Shown here in pieces: positions 31,463-41,880 of a stretch of 64,000 nt of DNA (position 1 is the first letter of the stretch; every line of letters begins with the position of its first letter). Origin of the DNA: Chondrus crispus (Eukaryota > Rhodophyta > Florideophyceae > Gigartinales > Gigartinaceae); assembly GCF_000350225.1 (NCBI RefSeq), contig NW_005179058.1, positions 186,001 to 250,000 of the forward strand, given 5' to 3'. A program made the translations under genes and the position numbers. The notes beneath the pieces are model-generated. The model saw nothing but the letters and a program-made list of their open reading frames with translations. It had not been told where the DNA came from and made no database searches.

Positions 31463-32707
31463 ATGGTAGCCTTCGTCTCCGCCCTCCCGGTCTCCCATGC
31501 ATTCAGTGCCACCCCCTCCACCGCTGCCTGCATGACCTCTACCTTCATCGCCTCGCGCCGCGTCACGCACCTCACCCCCCGACGTGTCCGTCCTGCCCCT
31601 CGCATGACCTTCGAAGCGGGCGTATTCGAGACCTCCAATCCTTTCGCTGCGGAGCTAAAAGCCACTGCTAAGTACATCGCCTCTCGAGGCTCGGGCATCC
31701 TCGCCAGCGACGAGTCGAACTCCACCACCGGCAAGCGTCTCGCTACAATCGGCCTCGAAAACACCGTGGACAACCGCCGCCGCTGGCGCGAACTCCTCTA
31801 CACTTCCGACATTGGCGACTACATCGCCGGCGCAATCATGTTTGAAGAGACCCTCTACCAATCCGCAGCCGACGGCACCCCCTTCGTCAAGATCCTCCAG
31901 GACAAGGGCATCGTGCCGGGGATCAAGGTTGACACAGGTCTCACGGCGCTTCCCCGCACAAAGGCCGAGACAGCTACCTCTGGTCTGGACGGCCTGCCAG
32001 ACCGCTGCAAACAGTACTACGAGCAAGGCGCACGCTTTGCAAAGTGGCGTGCCGTCATGCGTATCAGCAAGGCCGATGGCGCGCCTTCCGACGCCGCCAT
32101 TCTTGAAAACGCACATGCCCTCGCCCGATACGCGCAGATCTCCCAAGCCAACGGGCTCGTCCCCATCGTCGAGCCCGAGGTCCTACTTGACGGAGATCAC
32201 AACATCGACGAAACTGCCTATTACACAGAGCGCGTTCTCAGCTTTACCTTCCGCGCGCTTAACGAGTACGACGTCTGCCTCGACGGCGCCCTTCTCAAGC
32301 CTAACATGGTCAACCCGGGCACGGATTCACCCAACCAGTGCGACGCCGCGACTGTCGCCAAGTACACGTTGCAAACTATGCTGAGGGGCGTCCCCCCGGC
32401 CATGCCGGGCATTCATTTCCTCTCCGGCGGTATGAGCGACCAGGAAGCTACGGAGAACTTGAACTTACTTAATACTATTGAAGGGTCGGAGATCGCCCCT
32501 TGGAGCCTCAACTTTTCCTACGGGCGAGCCCTCCAAATGGCCGTGCTCAAGACATGGGGTGGTGATGATGCTAACAAGCAGGCTGCGCAGGAGCTCTTGG
32601 CTAAGCTGGCAAGGGCTAATGGAAAAGCTCAACTTGGAGAATATGAAGGCCCGCACCCGTCACCGGGAGGCAAGGTCAGAAACTTCCAGCCGTTACGACT
32701 TGTGTAG
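31463..32707 (+). CDS. FBA: Plastid class I fructose-bisphosphate aldolase, 414 aa
   Basis: This enzyme splits or joins fructose-1,6-bisphosphate by a Schiff base in glycolysis and the Calvin cycle. Class I marks are clear: GSGILASDESNSTTGKRLAT near the start, VPIVEPEVL, and the Schiff-base lysine 279 in ALLKPNMV, followed by FLSGGMSD and WSLNFSYGRALQ. The first 45 residues are rich in Ser, Thr, Ala and Arg with few acids and contain Phe near the start (MVAFVSALPVSHAF), which fits a red-algal chloroplast transit peptide without a signal peptide. The core of about 365 residues is of normal length. The C-terminus ends RNFQPLRLV, lacking the Tyr common at the end of animal and plant enzymes. Intronless. 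Confidence 0.96.
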   Translation: MVAFVSALPVSHAFSATPSTAACMTSTFIASRRVTHLTPRRVRPAPRMTFEAGVFETSNPFAAELKATAKYIASRGSGILASDESNSTTGKRLATIGLENTVDNRRRWRELLYTSDIGDYIAGAIMFEETLYQSAADGTPFVKILQDKGIVPGIKVDTGLTALPRTKAETATSGLDGLPDRCKQYYEQGARFAKWRAVMRISKADGAPSDAAILENAHALARYAQISQANGLVPIVEPEVLLDGDHNIDETAYYTERVLSFTFRALNEYDVCLDGALLKPNMVNPGTDSPNQCDAATVAKYTLQTMLRGVPPAMPGIHFLSGGMSDQEATENLNLLNTIEGSEIAPWSLNFSYGRALQMAVLKTWGGDDANKQAAQELLAKLARANGKAQLGEYEGPHPSPGGKVRNFQPLRLV

Positions 32708-32813
32708 ATTGTGAAGTTGTGGATGTGTGCGTGGGGTACAGTACAGAACGTATAAAACGCTAGGTGCACCCCACCATTTTTGAGTTTCAGCAGTGATGTA
32801 TTGAAGCTTCCTG

Positions 32814-34695
32814 TCTAGACTAGAGATAACAAGTGACCTCATACAATATCACTCTCCTTGTCGGCTTGTTTTTTCTTGACATGTGGTTATTCAACAAAAA
32901 AGAAAAAGATACCCGCTCCGCCGCACTTAACCTCTGATTGTGGAAAGATGATTTGAGTGACGACTGAATGTCCTTCCCTGTCGTTTTTAGAAATGCGTGG
33001 CAAAGAAGCTATTTTGGGTAACATTTAAGCTTTTTGTATTGATATCTTCGAAACCGAAACGCCTGTTTAAAAAATCAACAAGAAATTGCAACTAACTTAG
33101 ATGCTCAGTCCTTCAGTCTATTCGAAACTGCTATTCTGATCTTCTGCAAGATGTTGTCGCTGAGGGTAAGTGCGTTAAAGAAATTATGTTCAAAATGACT
33201 GGAAACGGTGCGAATTAATGCACATATGTATTGAAAAAAGTCGCCTCCTTGGAAGCACATGGCATGTCATCTCTACCGTAGTAGCTCTTTGCCTTATAGG
33301 AGGGCAGTTTTTTTGCAATAATTTATACTCGAAACTTGAAACTTTGCAAAGTCAATTTGAATACCATTTCTTTAACGGACATGACGTCGGTAATAGCACC
33401 TTGCAAATCGTTGGGATAGCAGTTGTCAATACACAATGAAAGACTAAGAATCTAGTGAAGTTTCAACTCTCAATTGACATTTTAAACAGGCGTTTTGGTT
33501 TCGAAGATATCAACACATAACGCTTTCTAGTTGGTCAAAAAGGCTTCTTTTTTAGGCATTCTGAAAATGGCTGGAGAAGACGTGCAGATCTCACCAAACT
33601 CCACCCTTCCGCAACGGAGAAGTCAACTGCAGTGGCGAGAGTATCTTTTTCCTTCTTGTTGAGCATGCACAAGTCGAGAAAAAAGGTTGAAAGTACCCTC
33701 ATATGAGGTCACCTGTCGTCTAGACACTAGTGTCCTAGACACTAATGTCCTAGACGACAAGCGATTTGCTTCATATGAGGTCAGGCATGGCCTCATATGC
33801 GGCCGGTTTAATTGCAAAAATATATACATTAAATTGAACATTTAAAAAGCTACCTTGGACACTATTTCCTTAACGTACTTGTTTTCGGAAATAACATCTC
33901 ACAGATCGCCGGGATAGCAGCTTTGAATGCGCAGAATGATTGAGAGAGTAATGCAGATTGTACGTAGTTTTCTTTTTAGACTGGCTTTTTTTGCTTCGAA
34001 TTTATTTTACATGTCGTTTTAAGGTGGTTTAAAAAAGCATCTTTCCATACATATCTAAAAACGACCAAGAAGAACATGCAGTCATCATAGAGTTCTTTCT
34101 GGTCCCAAGGCAGATGTCAAGTAGGGTGGTGGGGGTAATTTTTCTTTCTTGTCGAGAATGCGCAAGTCAAGAAAATTATATATCGAAAAATGTTTTCACA
34201 TGAGAACAATGATCCGATGGACACTAGTGTCTAGGTGACAAATGACCTCATATGAGGTCACTTTTCAACTTATTTTTCTCGACTTGTGCTAGCTCAACAA
34301 GATGGAAAAAAGATATTCTCGACACGGCAGTTGACTTCTGCGTTGTGGAAGGGTGGAGTTTGGTGAGATCTGCACGTCTTCTCCAGCCATTTTTAAAATG
34401 CCCAAAAAGGAGCCTTTTTTGACCAACCTCAAAAGGTTTTATGTTGATATCTTCGAAACCAAAACGCCTGTTTAAAAAGTCAACTCATCATTGATACTTC
34501 ATTAGATTCTTAGTCTCTCTGTGCATTGACAACCGCCATCCCAATGTTTTGCAAGATGTTCCTGCCGAGCGCGTATACGTTAAAGAAATGGTGTCCAAAC
34601 TGAATGTTTTAAAGTTTCGATTTAATTTATATATTTTTGCAAAAAAAAGCTGGCCTCATATGAGGTCAAATTGCTTGTCGTCTAGACACTAGAGC
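32814..34695. repeat. Inverted-repeat cluster: four related units of about 430 bp
   Basis: Four diverged copies of one non-coding unit are arranged forward (about 32.82-33.23 kb), reverse (33.29-33.71), reverse (33.77-34.22) and forward (34.24-34.69). A shared core (TTCGAAACCAAAACGCCTG, followed by TTTAAAAA) is at about 33047, reversed at about 33484-33510, and again at about 34452. Unit ends carry the palindrome CCTCATATGAGG and CTAGACACTAG / CTAGTGTCTAG. No ORF of note exists. It behaves like a non-autonomous mobile repeat inserted next to or into itself; the superfamily is unknown. Confidence 0.7.
34243..34260. repeat. 18-bp perfect palindrome at a unit boundary
   Basis: TGACCTCATATGAGGTCA, perfect over 18 bases. 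Shorter forms of the same palindrome are at 33697-33708, 34653-34664 and, isolated from the cluster, 56913-56928. Confidence 0.85.
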
Positions 34696-34715
34696 TAGCT
34701 ACACCCAAAAATAGC

Positions 34716-34887
34716 AATTAGTCTGGGCTAGACTATAAAAAGTCTAGGATATATTTTCACCCTCACTAATAATGCGGACTGCACTAATATGTGTATCCGT
34801 GCACCCTCACTAATAATGCGGACTGCACTAATATGTGTATCCGCACTATATGCATCACAACCTAAGATAGAGTAGACCAGACTAATT
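34716..34887. mobile_element. Small element with inverted ends and an internal tandem duplication
   Basis: The ends AATTAGTCTGGGCTA (34716-34730) and, reversed, AATTAGTCTGGTCTA are inverted repeats with one mismatch. Inside, a 42-bp segment beginning CACCCTCACTAATAATGCGG is duplicated (34758-34799 and 34802-34843). It lies just left of a pogo-like transposase relic and may be its non-autonomous relative; no clear target duplication is seen. Confidence 0.45.
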
Positions 34888-34977
34888 TTCAATGAACATA
34901 TTAGCGAAGACTACACTATTTTGATAAACACGCTATTGCCCATTCATAATCCGTCCATGTTAGCATATCAACACATT

Positions 34978-35729
34978 TTACTCATCATCAACATCAACAA
35001 CGGGAGCGCCATCGAAGTGATTTCTATACTTCTGCACTATCTCTTGCAATTTTGGAAACAGCTGGGATTCTTCCCATTGTCCGTTGATATTACAAGCAAG
35101 ACCGGTGCGGATCATAGCCTTTCGGGCGTACCTCACTCCATTTGCCACACGCATCGCATTTACGTCCCTCACAACGGCTACGGCCAAAGTCAAATAGTAA
35201 TGTTTTCGCGGGATGAGAATTTTCCCAGAGGCCGCCGCGAACCCATTTCGCATAATGACGTCCATCTTATATCTATCCCATCGTCCACACCACACCATGC
35301 GTCATTTAATTTTTGGATGACAAAGGAATCCGCCGGCTGAATCAAATCTGTGGCGTGAGGCGGAAAAAAGTGTAGCTCCGTGTTACACGCTTGCAACGCC
35401 TGCTCCAAATTCTCCGACCTCTTGTGCACCTCACAATTGTCGTGTTGTGCAGGCGAGTAGCGTTTATGCGCATGAAACACAGTTGAATGTATAGCGAGGT
35501 TGGCCAGTGTCGTGGCAAGTCTCGACGCGTATGACACGTGGTGAGAGAGTGGAATTCTTGAGAACTCCCGCAAACACTCTCCCACCAACTCTCCTAGATA
35601 CGCAGCATCATTTGTCTCACGCGCGCTCCAGTAATTGTGGCGGTATATAAAGGGAGGCATACATGCACAAAACGTACATGGCATGCCTCTCTCTTTTAAA
35701 AGAGACCCCAGAGCGTTGGCGGAAGGCAC
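34978..35729 (-). pseudogene. Pogo/Tigger-like DDE transposase relic
   Basis: Reading leftward, the frame from 35729 contains QHDNCEVHKRSENLEQALQA and then HFFPPHATDLIQPADSFVI, the second-aspartate and third-acid region of DDE_1 transposases (usual form LPPNATHLLQPLD). The frame then shifts near 35290, after which WDRYKMDVIMRNGF and FPKLQEIVQKYRNHF continue to the stop at 34978. The N-terminal DNA-binding part and first aspartate are missing, and no ATG is available. It is a truncated, frameshifted copy. Confidence 0.65.
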
Positions 35730-35790
35730 TTTCTAAACGATCAAAAGAAGACTCGATCGCTCGTTCTTTAGAACGCTAAAGCGCACAAAG

Positions 35791-36468
35791 ATGAGCGACT
35801 TTGCCGATAATGTGGAGCAAGTGGATACTTCAATACGCAAAGCCAAGCTTGTTTCAAAAGGAAAGACTTTTGAAGAAGCTGGTATCGCGTTGGGGTGGAT
35901 GACTACCTATGGTCAGATTTCCAGACGTTGTAGGGACGACAAGGACTTCGGGCTCACACGTTACCCGTATGAACAGGACTCAAGCGTTGGGGCATTTATC
36001 GGGGGTTTTTTCGAGCACAGGGAATGGCCTCTGAAGACAGCAATGGAGAAGCACCAGAGTCTACTCCCAGTATGGGAGTATGAGGCTAATTACGTTAATG
36101 CCCCCGGATATTGGATGGCTTTCCACGAGGCAGCTATGGCCTTGAGGAACTATGCAATCAAAGCTGGTAGCGGGGAAACAGCGGCCCAGTTCAATGTCTG
36201 GGGCCTATTGTCCATCAGATACGGCCTTCGTGTTGTGGGACTTCGGGCTGAGTTCTACAAAATGTCCGCTAGGGATCCTACATATGCCAAAATGGTTATG
36301 CCTAGTCTTGAGCAGCGCAATGATGTTGCTACTGCTGATGATTTGGCGGAAGCCATGGAAAAGCTCGACACACACATGACCACACAACTTATGAAGGCGG
36401 TGGCTACTCTCAATGCAAGCAATGCGACAAGGCGTTCGGGCAAGGGAGGGTCCGCCAAGGAAAAGTAG
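35791..36468 (+). CDS. Gag-like protein of DIRS element 1, 225 aa
   Basis: First ORF of DIRS element 1, intact and starting at an ATG. It is soluble and mixed helical, with a basic Gly/Lys-rich tail (RRSGKGGSAKEK). No zinc knuckle is present, which is usual for DIRS gag proteins. I assign it by position directly before the reverse transcriptase, not by sequence homology. Confidence 0.65.
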   Translation: MSDFADNVEQVDTSIRKAKLVSKGKTFEEAGIALGWMTTYGQISRRCRDDKDFGLTRYPYEQDSSVGAFIGGFFEHREWPLKTAMEKHQSLLPVWEYEANYVNAPGYWMAFHEAAMALRNYAIKAGSGETAAQFNVWGLLSIRYGLRVVGLRAEFYKMSARDPTYAKMVMPSLEQRNDVATADDLAEAMEKLDTHMTTQLMKAVATLNASNATRRSGKGGSAKEK

Positions 36469-36551
36469 TTAAAACGGACACACGACCCGCTCTTTGGCGA
36501 GCTACTCAGCAGCAAGTCGAAGAATGGCGTCGTCTGAGTTGTTCGGACTAT

Positions 36552-38383
36552 TTGTGTCGGGCAATCCGGTTTGGGGTATACGAGCGTCCAACCGTACCGT
36601 TTGTTCCAGGCGAAGGGGAGGAGCTGGGGAATATCCCGCAGACGGAGGAGGACAAGTCCTTCGGTGCGAAGGATCTACGCGAAGGCTGTCGCCTCGAAAT
36701 CTACCGAGAGATAACTGGGGAACACGCAGCCCGAGCACGGTCTGCTGGGGCCGTGATATCATCAGCTTTCGTAGTATGGCAGGAATCGGACAAGGGTACG
36801 AAGCCGAGATTTGTAGTCAATTTGTCGAAGCAGTCAAAGCACTGGGCAAAAGGTTCACTAAAATGCAGAATCTCGCCGAGTTTGCGACCTCAATTCAGAA
36901 GGAAGACGGCCTCCTCTCATTCGACATACAGAAGGGATATCGACATCTCAGACTACACCCGTCGATGTGGGATTGGTTCAAATTTCGGTGGGAAGGACGG
37001 TACTACCAATGTATCGCTCTGCCTTTCGGCTGGGGTCGGTCGTCTTTGTGGTTCACACGGCTGATGGCAGTGTTTGTGAAAGAGCTGAGGAGACTTGGAT
37101 TCCGGGTGCTGGCGTATCTGAACGACTTCCTCGTTGCTCCCACATCACACGGAATAGTGGCAAAGTTGTGGCACTGTATCAGGGCAAAGAGAATCATTCG
37201 CGAATTGATGAACCGGCTTGGGCTCGCACGGCATTTGACCAAGGGAAAATGGACTCGGTCTCCTGTCGTCGAGCACCTGGGAGTAAGAATCGACACACGC
37301 AAGATGCGCTTCTATATCGCGCATCGCAAAGTCGCCAAGGTGCGCGACCTCGCGAAGAAGTTGCTATCAGAAGTCCGAGCGAGAAGGCGTTGGGTGCGGC
37401 TGAAGATGCCGAAACATTTTTGTGGAGTGTGCGTCTCGTTAACCCTCGCCATGCCATGTGCAAGGTTCTACACGCGTGCTCTGTACTGGGACATGTCGGC
37501 GAAGAGATCGCGAGACGCGAGAGGCCGGTGTCGATTAAGCCACCAAAGTGTTCGCGATCTATTCACCTGGCAACAGTTGACCGACCAGGAACTGGCCGGC
37601 AGACCAATGGTACCGGAGCCGGTGGAGGCTTCCCTCCACACGGACGCTGCGGACATGGGATACGGTGGCACTCTGAATGTCGAAAGCATGAAAGCGGGAG
37701 TGGCAGGACGTTGGTCAGAACAGGGTGTGTGGAACTGGAAGGACCGCGCAGCCAGCATCAACTTCAGATAACTGAAGGCATTGCGCATGATACTAACAGG
37801 AGCCTTGGGAAGGCAGCTATCCAAGCAGGGTCGACGCAACTTGCTTTTGAACATCGACAACCAATCTGTAGCACACATTACAAATTCGTGTGTGTCCGCC
37901 AGCCGACCAAAGATGCGCGAGTTGCGTCGCCTCAAAACGGTGCTCGACAAATTCGAGTTCCAAATCAAATCCGAATGGATTCCGTCAGTTGCCAATCAAT
38001 TCGCCGACAGACTGTCGCGACGCTTCTCCCGCGCCGACTTACAGATCCGCAGGCAAGTCAGGCGTTCCGTGCAGGCTGGAATGAAAGCCCCTCTCGACTC
38101 TTTCCCGTTTCGCCCGCTCGACGAGCATCCACGTTTCCTGCAACAGCAAACGTTCAGGGAACTGGCATCGCACTGGGACGACACGGACGTCCGTCTACTG
38201 TGCCCTCCGGTGGACCTAATTGGCGCAACGGTTCGGAAACTGCGGGAAACTCGGGCACCCGCAATGCTGCTGATCCCCAACTGGCCTCGGCAACCGTGGC
38301 ACGCGGCGGCGCTCAGTCTAGCGACTCGGGCCGAGGTGCTGCAAGCTCCGGCAGAAGAGGTGTGGACGGCGCATCGGCACTGA
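36552..38383 (+). pseudogene. Reverse transcriptase and RNase H of DIRS element 1 (broken)
   Basis: The RT starts in one frame (IRFGVYERPTVPF, SAFVVWQESDKGTKPRFVVN, SKQSKHW) and shifts near 36.87 kb to a second frame (LLSFDIQKGYRHLRLHPSM, YYQCIALPFGWGRSSLWFT). The catalytic box reads YLND rather than YLDD (Asn codon at 37121-37123), which should kill polymerase activity. RNase H begins with SLHTDAADMGYGGTL and is cut by a TAA at 37769, then continues in frame (NLLLNIDNQSVAHI, SEWIPSVANQFADRLSRRF). Three independent lesions make this copy dead. Confidence 0.85.
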
Positions 38384-38690
38384 AAGCTGGTACTACTAGA
38401 AATCAACCTGGAGTAGAAACGCGTACGCGGAGGCGCCTCGGTCTGGTGGACGCAGCAGTCGGCTGGGTCACTAACAACGCCGAAACAGGACTAACGACGG
38501 GTACCAAACGTGCTGCGCTGCTGTTGGCTGACTACGTATGCAGTCCTAACACCGTGAGGAGCAGGAACTCACAGTGGCAAGCCTGGGTCTCTTTCTGTAC
38601 AAGCGAGAACCGCTTGCTTCTGCCGGCAACGGAGGCTTATTTCATCGCTTTCATAGGTTGGATTGCTTCAGAACGGGAAATACGTTCGCA
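38311..38690 (+). pseudogene. N-terminal part of a DIRS tyrosine recombinase
   Basis: In a frame different from the RNase H, residues such as TKRAALLLADYVCSPNTVRS, NSQWQAWVSFCTSENRLLLP and EAYFIAFIGWIASE match the SAM-like N-terminal domain of the recombinase of element 2 (QIRKWLSFCDEEGRDPLPAE, VLAFIGYLSLEG). The catalytic domain with the R-HxxR-Y residues is absent because the sequence switches to copia element 1 on the other strand. Confidence 0.7.
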
Positions 38691-38699
38691 CCCCCTGCT

Positions 38700-40434
38700 G
38701 GCAGGAAAATACCTGAGATGTATCCTGTCTGCCCATAAGAAGAAGACCCTTGGCTGGCATCTGAAAAGGCCAAGTAGCAGAGGTTGTCGGGAGATACGAC
38801 GTTCCTGAAGGTGATCATTGGATCGAGCCTCTTCAGCTCTGCGAGGAGTTGGTTAGCAATGACCATGTCTGGAACGTTTAGACGGCCAACTGCCTGTTGG
38901 AGATGGCTTGCTACGAAGGCTGCTTGCGGAATAATTCCATGGCCTAGAAAGTTCAAGCTGCCGGCCAAGCCTTGATAGGCTGTGAGCTCTTGGAAGCTGC
39001 ACCAGTGTGAGGTCTGTCGGCGACGGTCTTTGGTGAGCGGCAATGGATTAATGCCTTGTACATACTCCTTCATATCTAGAGCGAGAGATCCATCCGGGCA
39101 TCTGTGGATATGCAGTCGGTTGAAAACCAAGTCTTGATCCAGGACGAAACTTCCAACTACAAAGCGCCCAGAAATTGGCTCTTGGAATTCCTGGATGTGT
39201 TTGGGGAGGCCAGCGAGAAGAAAGTCGTCGACACCCTCCGCCACCAAGACCTCGATGTGTCCAGATTTGGAGTACCGGACAAATAGCTGAAGAAGGTCTC
39301 GGACTGGGACGAACCCATTACGGGAAAGCCAGTATTCGGAGACGAGTTGCCAAATTCTACCCGACTCCACTATATCATAGGCGGGCTTGAGAAGTTTCCA
39401 AACAAATTTTGCGGAACTTGCCCAGCCAGGTGGTGGGCGGACGTATATATCCCGTTGCAAGTTTCCGGCTTGGAGGTATGCCCCTTTGATGTCCAGCGAA
39501 CCAACTGAAAAGGAAAATATTGTTGCCAGGGAAATTACCAGACGAATGATGGGGAATTGCGCAGTGGCGGAGTCCTTCCGGACTGAGTCCTTTTCTCTGT
39601 CCCTATTACCGTGAGGGACCAAGCGACACTTAAGTCGGAGGCGTCCTTCTTCTGCGTGGTTCTTGATTTGGAAGAAATGGTGCGAGGTGATTACGTTAGC
39701 ACCTTTTGGGAGTTACTTGTAGTGCAATTCTTCGTATGCATCGGCATGACGATAATTGCTTTTCTCCTCGGCAATGGCCTTATCGATAATCCACCTTGGT
39801 GCGAATTGGAGCTTGAATTCCGAGACTGGAGCATCTCCCACGACTCTTTTCATGTCGTGGAGCAGCTCTTGCTCGGATGACTGCAGAGAGTGAGGAAGCC
39901 TTGGTGGAGAGACAAGTGTGGTTTGACCGATATACTTCTGAGGCTGTGGTGGTTCGTGGGACTTGGTCATATCTGATGTCATTTGCGCATCTTTCTGATA
40001 CTGTGTTCAGAAGAGCGCGCCGCAGCGCTCGACTGCGTAGCCGCTGACATCTTGAGTTGGCTTGTCGACTCTGCGACACTTGCGCGTTAAAGAACATATT
40101 GAAGATGACGGATGGCAGGCCCAGAGGGACCATTCCTTCTCGAAAACTGCGTCTGCCCCTGGAGCAGGGATGTCCGGTAGAAAATCACGGTCATCATCCA
40201 TGTGGAAGGCCGGGGCATGCTTCTGGGTGCTTGCCTTCTGTACTGTTGAGGGATGGATAGCTTCTGAAGCCAAACTTTGAAGCTCAGGGTACAGTTCCGG
40301 TAACTCTGCGTGCATTGGCCCTTCTTCATCGCCCTAGTCTTCATCAATAAGAGAGTAAGACCGTGGAAAGACGAAGTCGATATGGTCAAGCTCTTGGAGC
40401 AAGGGAGAGGACGGTGCCTTCCGAACGTTCTCAT
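38700..40434 (-). pseudogene. Copia 1 pol: integrase tail, reverse transcriptase, start of RNase H
   Basis: One frame with stops at about 40334, 40007 and 39713. The RT motifs are clear: KGANVITSHHFFQIK, RLRLKCRLVPHGNRD, SLDIKGAYLQAGNLQRDIYV, then VAEGVDDFLLAG with the DD pair intact. RNase H starts with YLAFSDASQGSSSYGQTGYI and is cut off by the junction near 38.7 kb. If the solo LTR and one copy of the CTCAT duplication are removed, the frame joins the integrase without shift (AAYE then NVRKAPSSPLLQELD). Confidence 0.85.
40430..40434. repeat. Left 5-bp target duplication of the solo LTR
   Basis: CTCAT immediately before TGTAG; repeated at 41045-41049. Confidence 0.85.
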
Positions 40435-41044
40435 TGTAGTATAAACACCCCCAACGGAGGGGGGTGTATACTCAGTTCTTGCGGAGACCCCGATCGGCGG
40501 GAAGACGGGAAGCAACCCCAGCTAACGGAACCGGGCGAGCCCGGGGTAGCAGTGGTAGAGCGGGTACGGTCGGGGACGCGCGCACGCGCGGGCCGATCTA
40601 CGCCTCGACGCCTCGGCGCAGCGCTGGGTGACGTACCAGCGCTGACGGGTGGAGGCGGATCTAGGCTCGCTCGCGTGCTTGCACGTCCCCTGCCCGCTCG
40701 GTTCCTAACTAGATACGGGCTAGTGGGGACCCGTTCTAGAATAAGCGGGGCGAGGTTGACCAAAGGCGTAGGTTCTGGACAATCTCGTGCTTGTCCTCCC
40801 CCGTCCGCCGTCGGTCCGCTCGCGTATTTAATGTACAATTGAGTCCTATCATACTACAGTACAGTACGTACTCGACTGTAGTGCTACTGTGGTCGGCTAC
40901 AGTAGTGCGTGCGGGTCGTGCGTACTGTAAGGCTGTCAGCCATTCGTTGCTGACAGCGCGCGCGCTCGTGCGCGTCGTATTGTAGAGCTCGGGCTCTACA
41001 GTAGCTGATCTAATCTAAATCTAGTCCCAAGGGGTTAGACTACA
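40435..41044. mobile_element. Solo LTR (610 bp) inserted in copia 1 integrase
   Basis: Begins TGTAGTATAAACACCCCC and ends TTAGACTACA (TG...CA with a 5-bp inverted TGTAG/CTACA), flanked by a perfect CTCAT duplication. Its length of 610 bases plus the 5-bp duplication is a multiple of three. It differs from the LTRs of copia 2. The right half holds dense TACAGTA/TACTGTA motifs. A single LTR without internal sequence is the expected result of recombination between the two LTRs of a full element. Confidence 0.88.
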
Positions 41045-41049
41045 CTCAT
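41045..41049. repeat. Right 5-bp target duplication of the solo LTR
   Basis: CTCAT immediately after the terminal CTACA; identical to 40430-40434. Confidence 0.85.
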
Positions 41050-41880
41050 ATGCGGCACGAATTGGCTTGCCTGCATGATCCTGCCTCCTTGATAGAATGA
41101 CGAAGTGGGGGTGGCAATCACGGACGAATGCTTTCTCCCATACCCCAAACTTCACAGTGCGTCTGAAGAAGTATACAGAATCATCCTTGGAGAGATCATT
41201 GGCTGTCAAGGTCTTCGGTACGTGTGATTTCTGGAATAGGGCAAGAGCTCTCCTGGCCACTTGCTCATTGTGAGCGTCAAGGAGTTGAGAAGGAGCCTTG
41301 GTTTGCGGAAGGCCTATAAGAGCGGGGGTGTAACCCCGTGCGAGCTCGAAGCTGCTCATTTTGCGGCTGCCGTAAAGCACGTTGCTCACGTAGACGGCCC
41401 TTGAGAGGATATCTTCCCGTTCAGAATCCGTTTCTCGGCCTCGATCGAAGTATGACGCGTCAATCAGCAGGCGTTGGATAAGTGTCCGGACGATGGAGTT
41501 CTTCCTTTCCACAACCCCAAGCTTATTGTGACGACGGCCTGGCCTTGGTTGGAAATCGATGCCGAAGTACTGCAAGGAGTCAGCGAACTTTGAATTGAAG
41601 AATTCGACATCTGCAGACACTATGGCGGGGGAGCCGTGAACGTTGATCCAAATCACCTCTAGGGCGCGAGCAGAAAGTCTCATTTCCCTGGTTGGCATGA
41701 GGTAGGCAGCCAAAAATCCAATGTGAACATCGACAATATGAAAAATTGGAACATATTCGAACTCCTTGGCGAAGAAAAAGTCAAGCTGCAGGTGCTTGTT
41801 GAAAGATCCCAGGATCCTTGCAAATGAAATCTTCTGCAATTTGTAGGTCTTCCGGTTTGCTTGCAGCTTGAGCATCGACT
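41045..41880 (-). pseudogene. Copia 1 integrase core
   Basis: Residues such as LQLDFFFAKEFEYVPIFHIV, WINVHGSPAIVSADVEFFNS and RPGRRHNKLGVVERKNSIVR show a copia-type integrase in which the D, D and E positions can be placed, although the second aspartate context (SADVEF rather than SDxGxEF) has drifted. The block is in a different frame from gag-protease to its right; the change is near 41.88 kb. A solo LTR interrupts its C-terminus. Confidence 0.75.

Larger units (their letters stand above)
35740..38690 (+). mobile_element. DIRS-type retrotransposon 1, truncated
   Basis: Contains, in order on the plus strand, an intact gag-like ORF, a reverse transcriptase/RNase H body broken by a frameshift and an in-frame stop, and the N-terminal part of a tyrosine recombinase that runs into copia element 1 near 38.68-38.74 kb. 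The left limit is approximate and terminal repeats were not found. The gene order and the similarity to element 2 at 51-55 kb identify it as DIRS-like. Confidence 0.8.

Noticed and set aside
36967..38808. 613-codon frame across DIRS 1
   Set aside because: Only its last part (from about 38.3 kb) is the recombinase; the rest is a shadow of the RT/RNase H frame.
40540..40575. A-box-like motif (TAGCAGTGGTAGAGCG) suggesting a tRNA
   Set aside because: No B box or acceptor stem follows; it lies inside the solo LTR.
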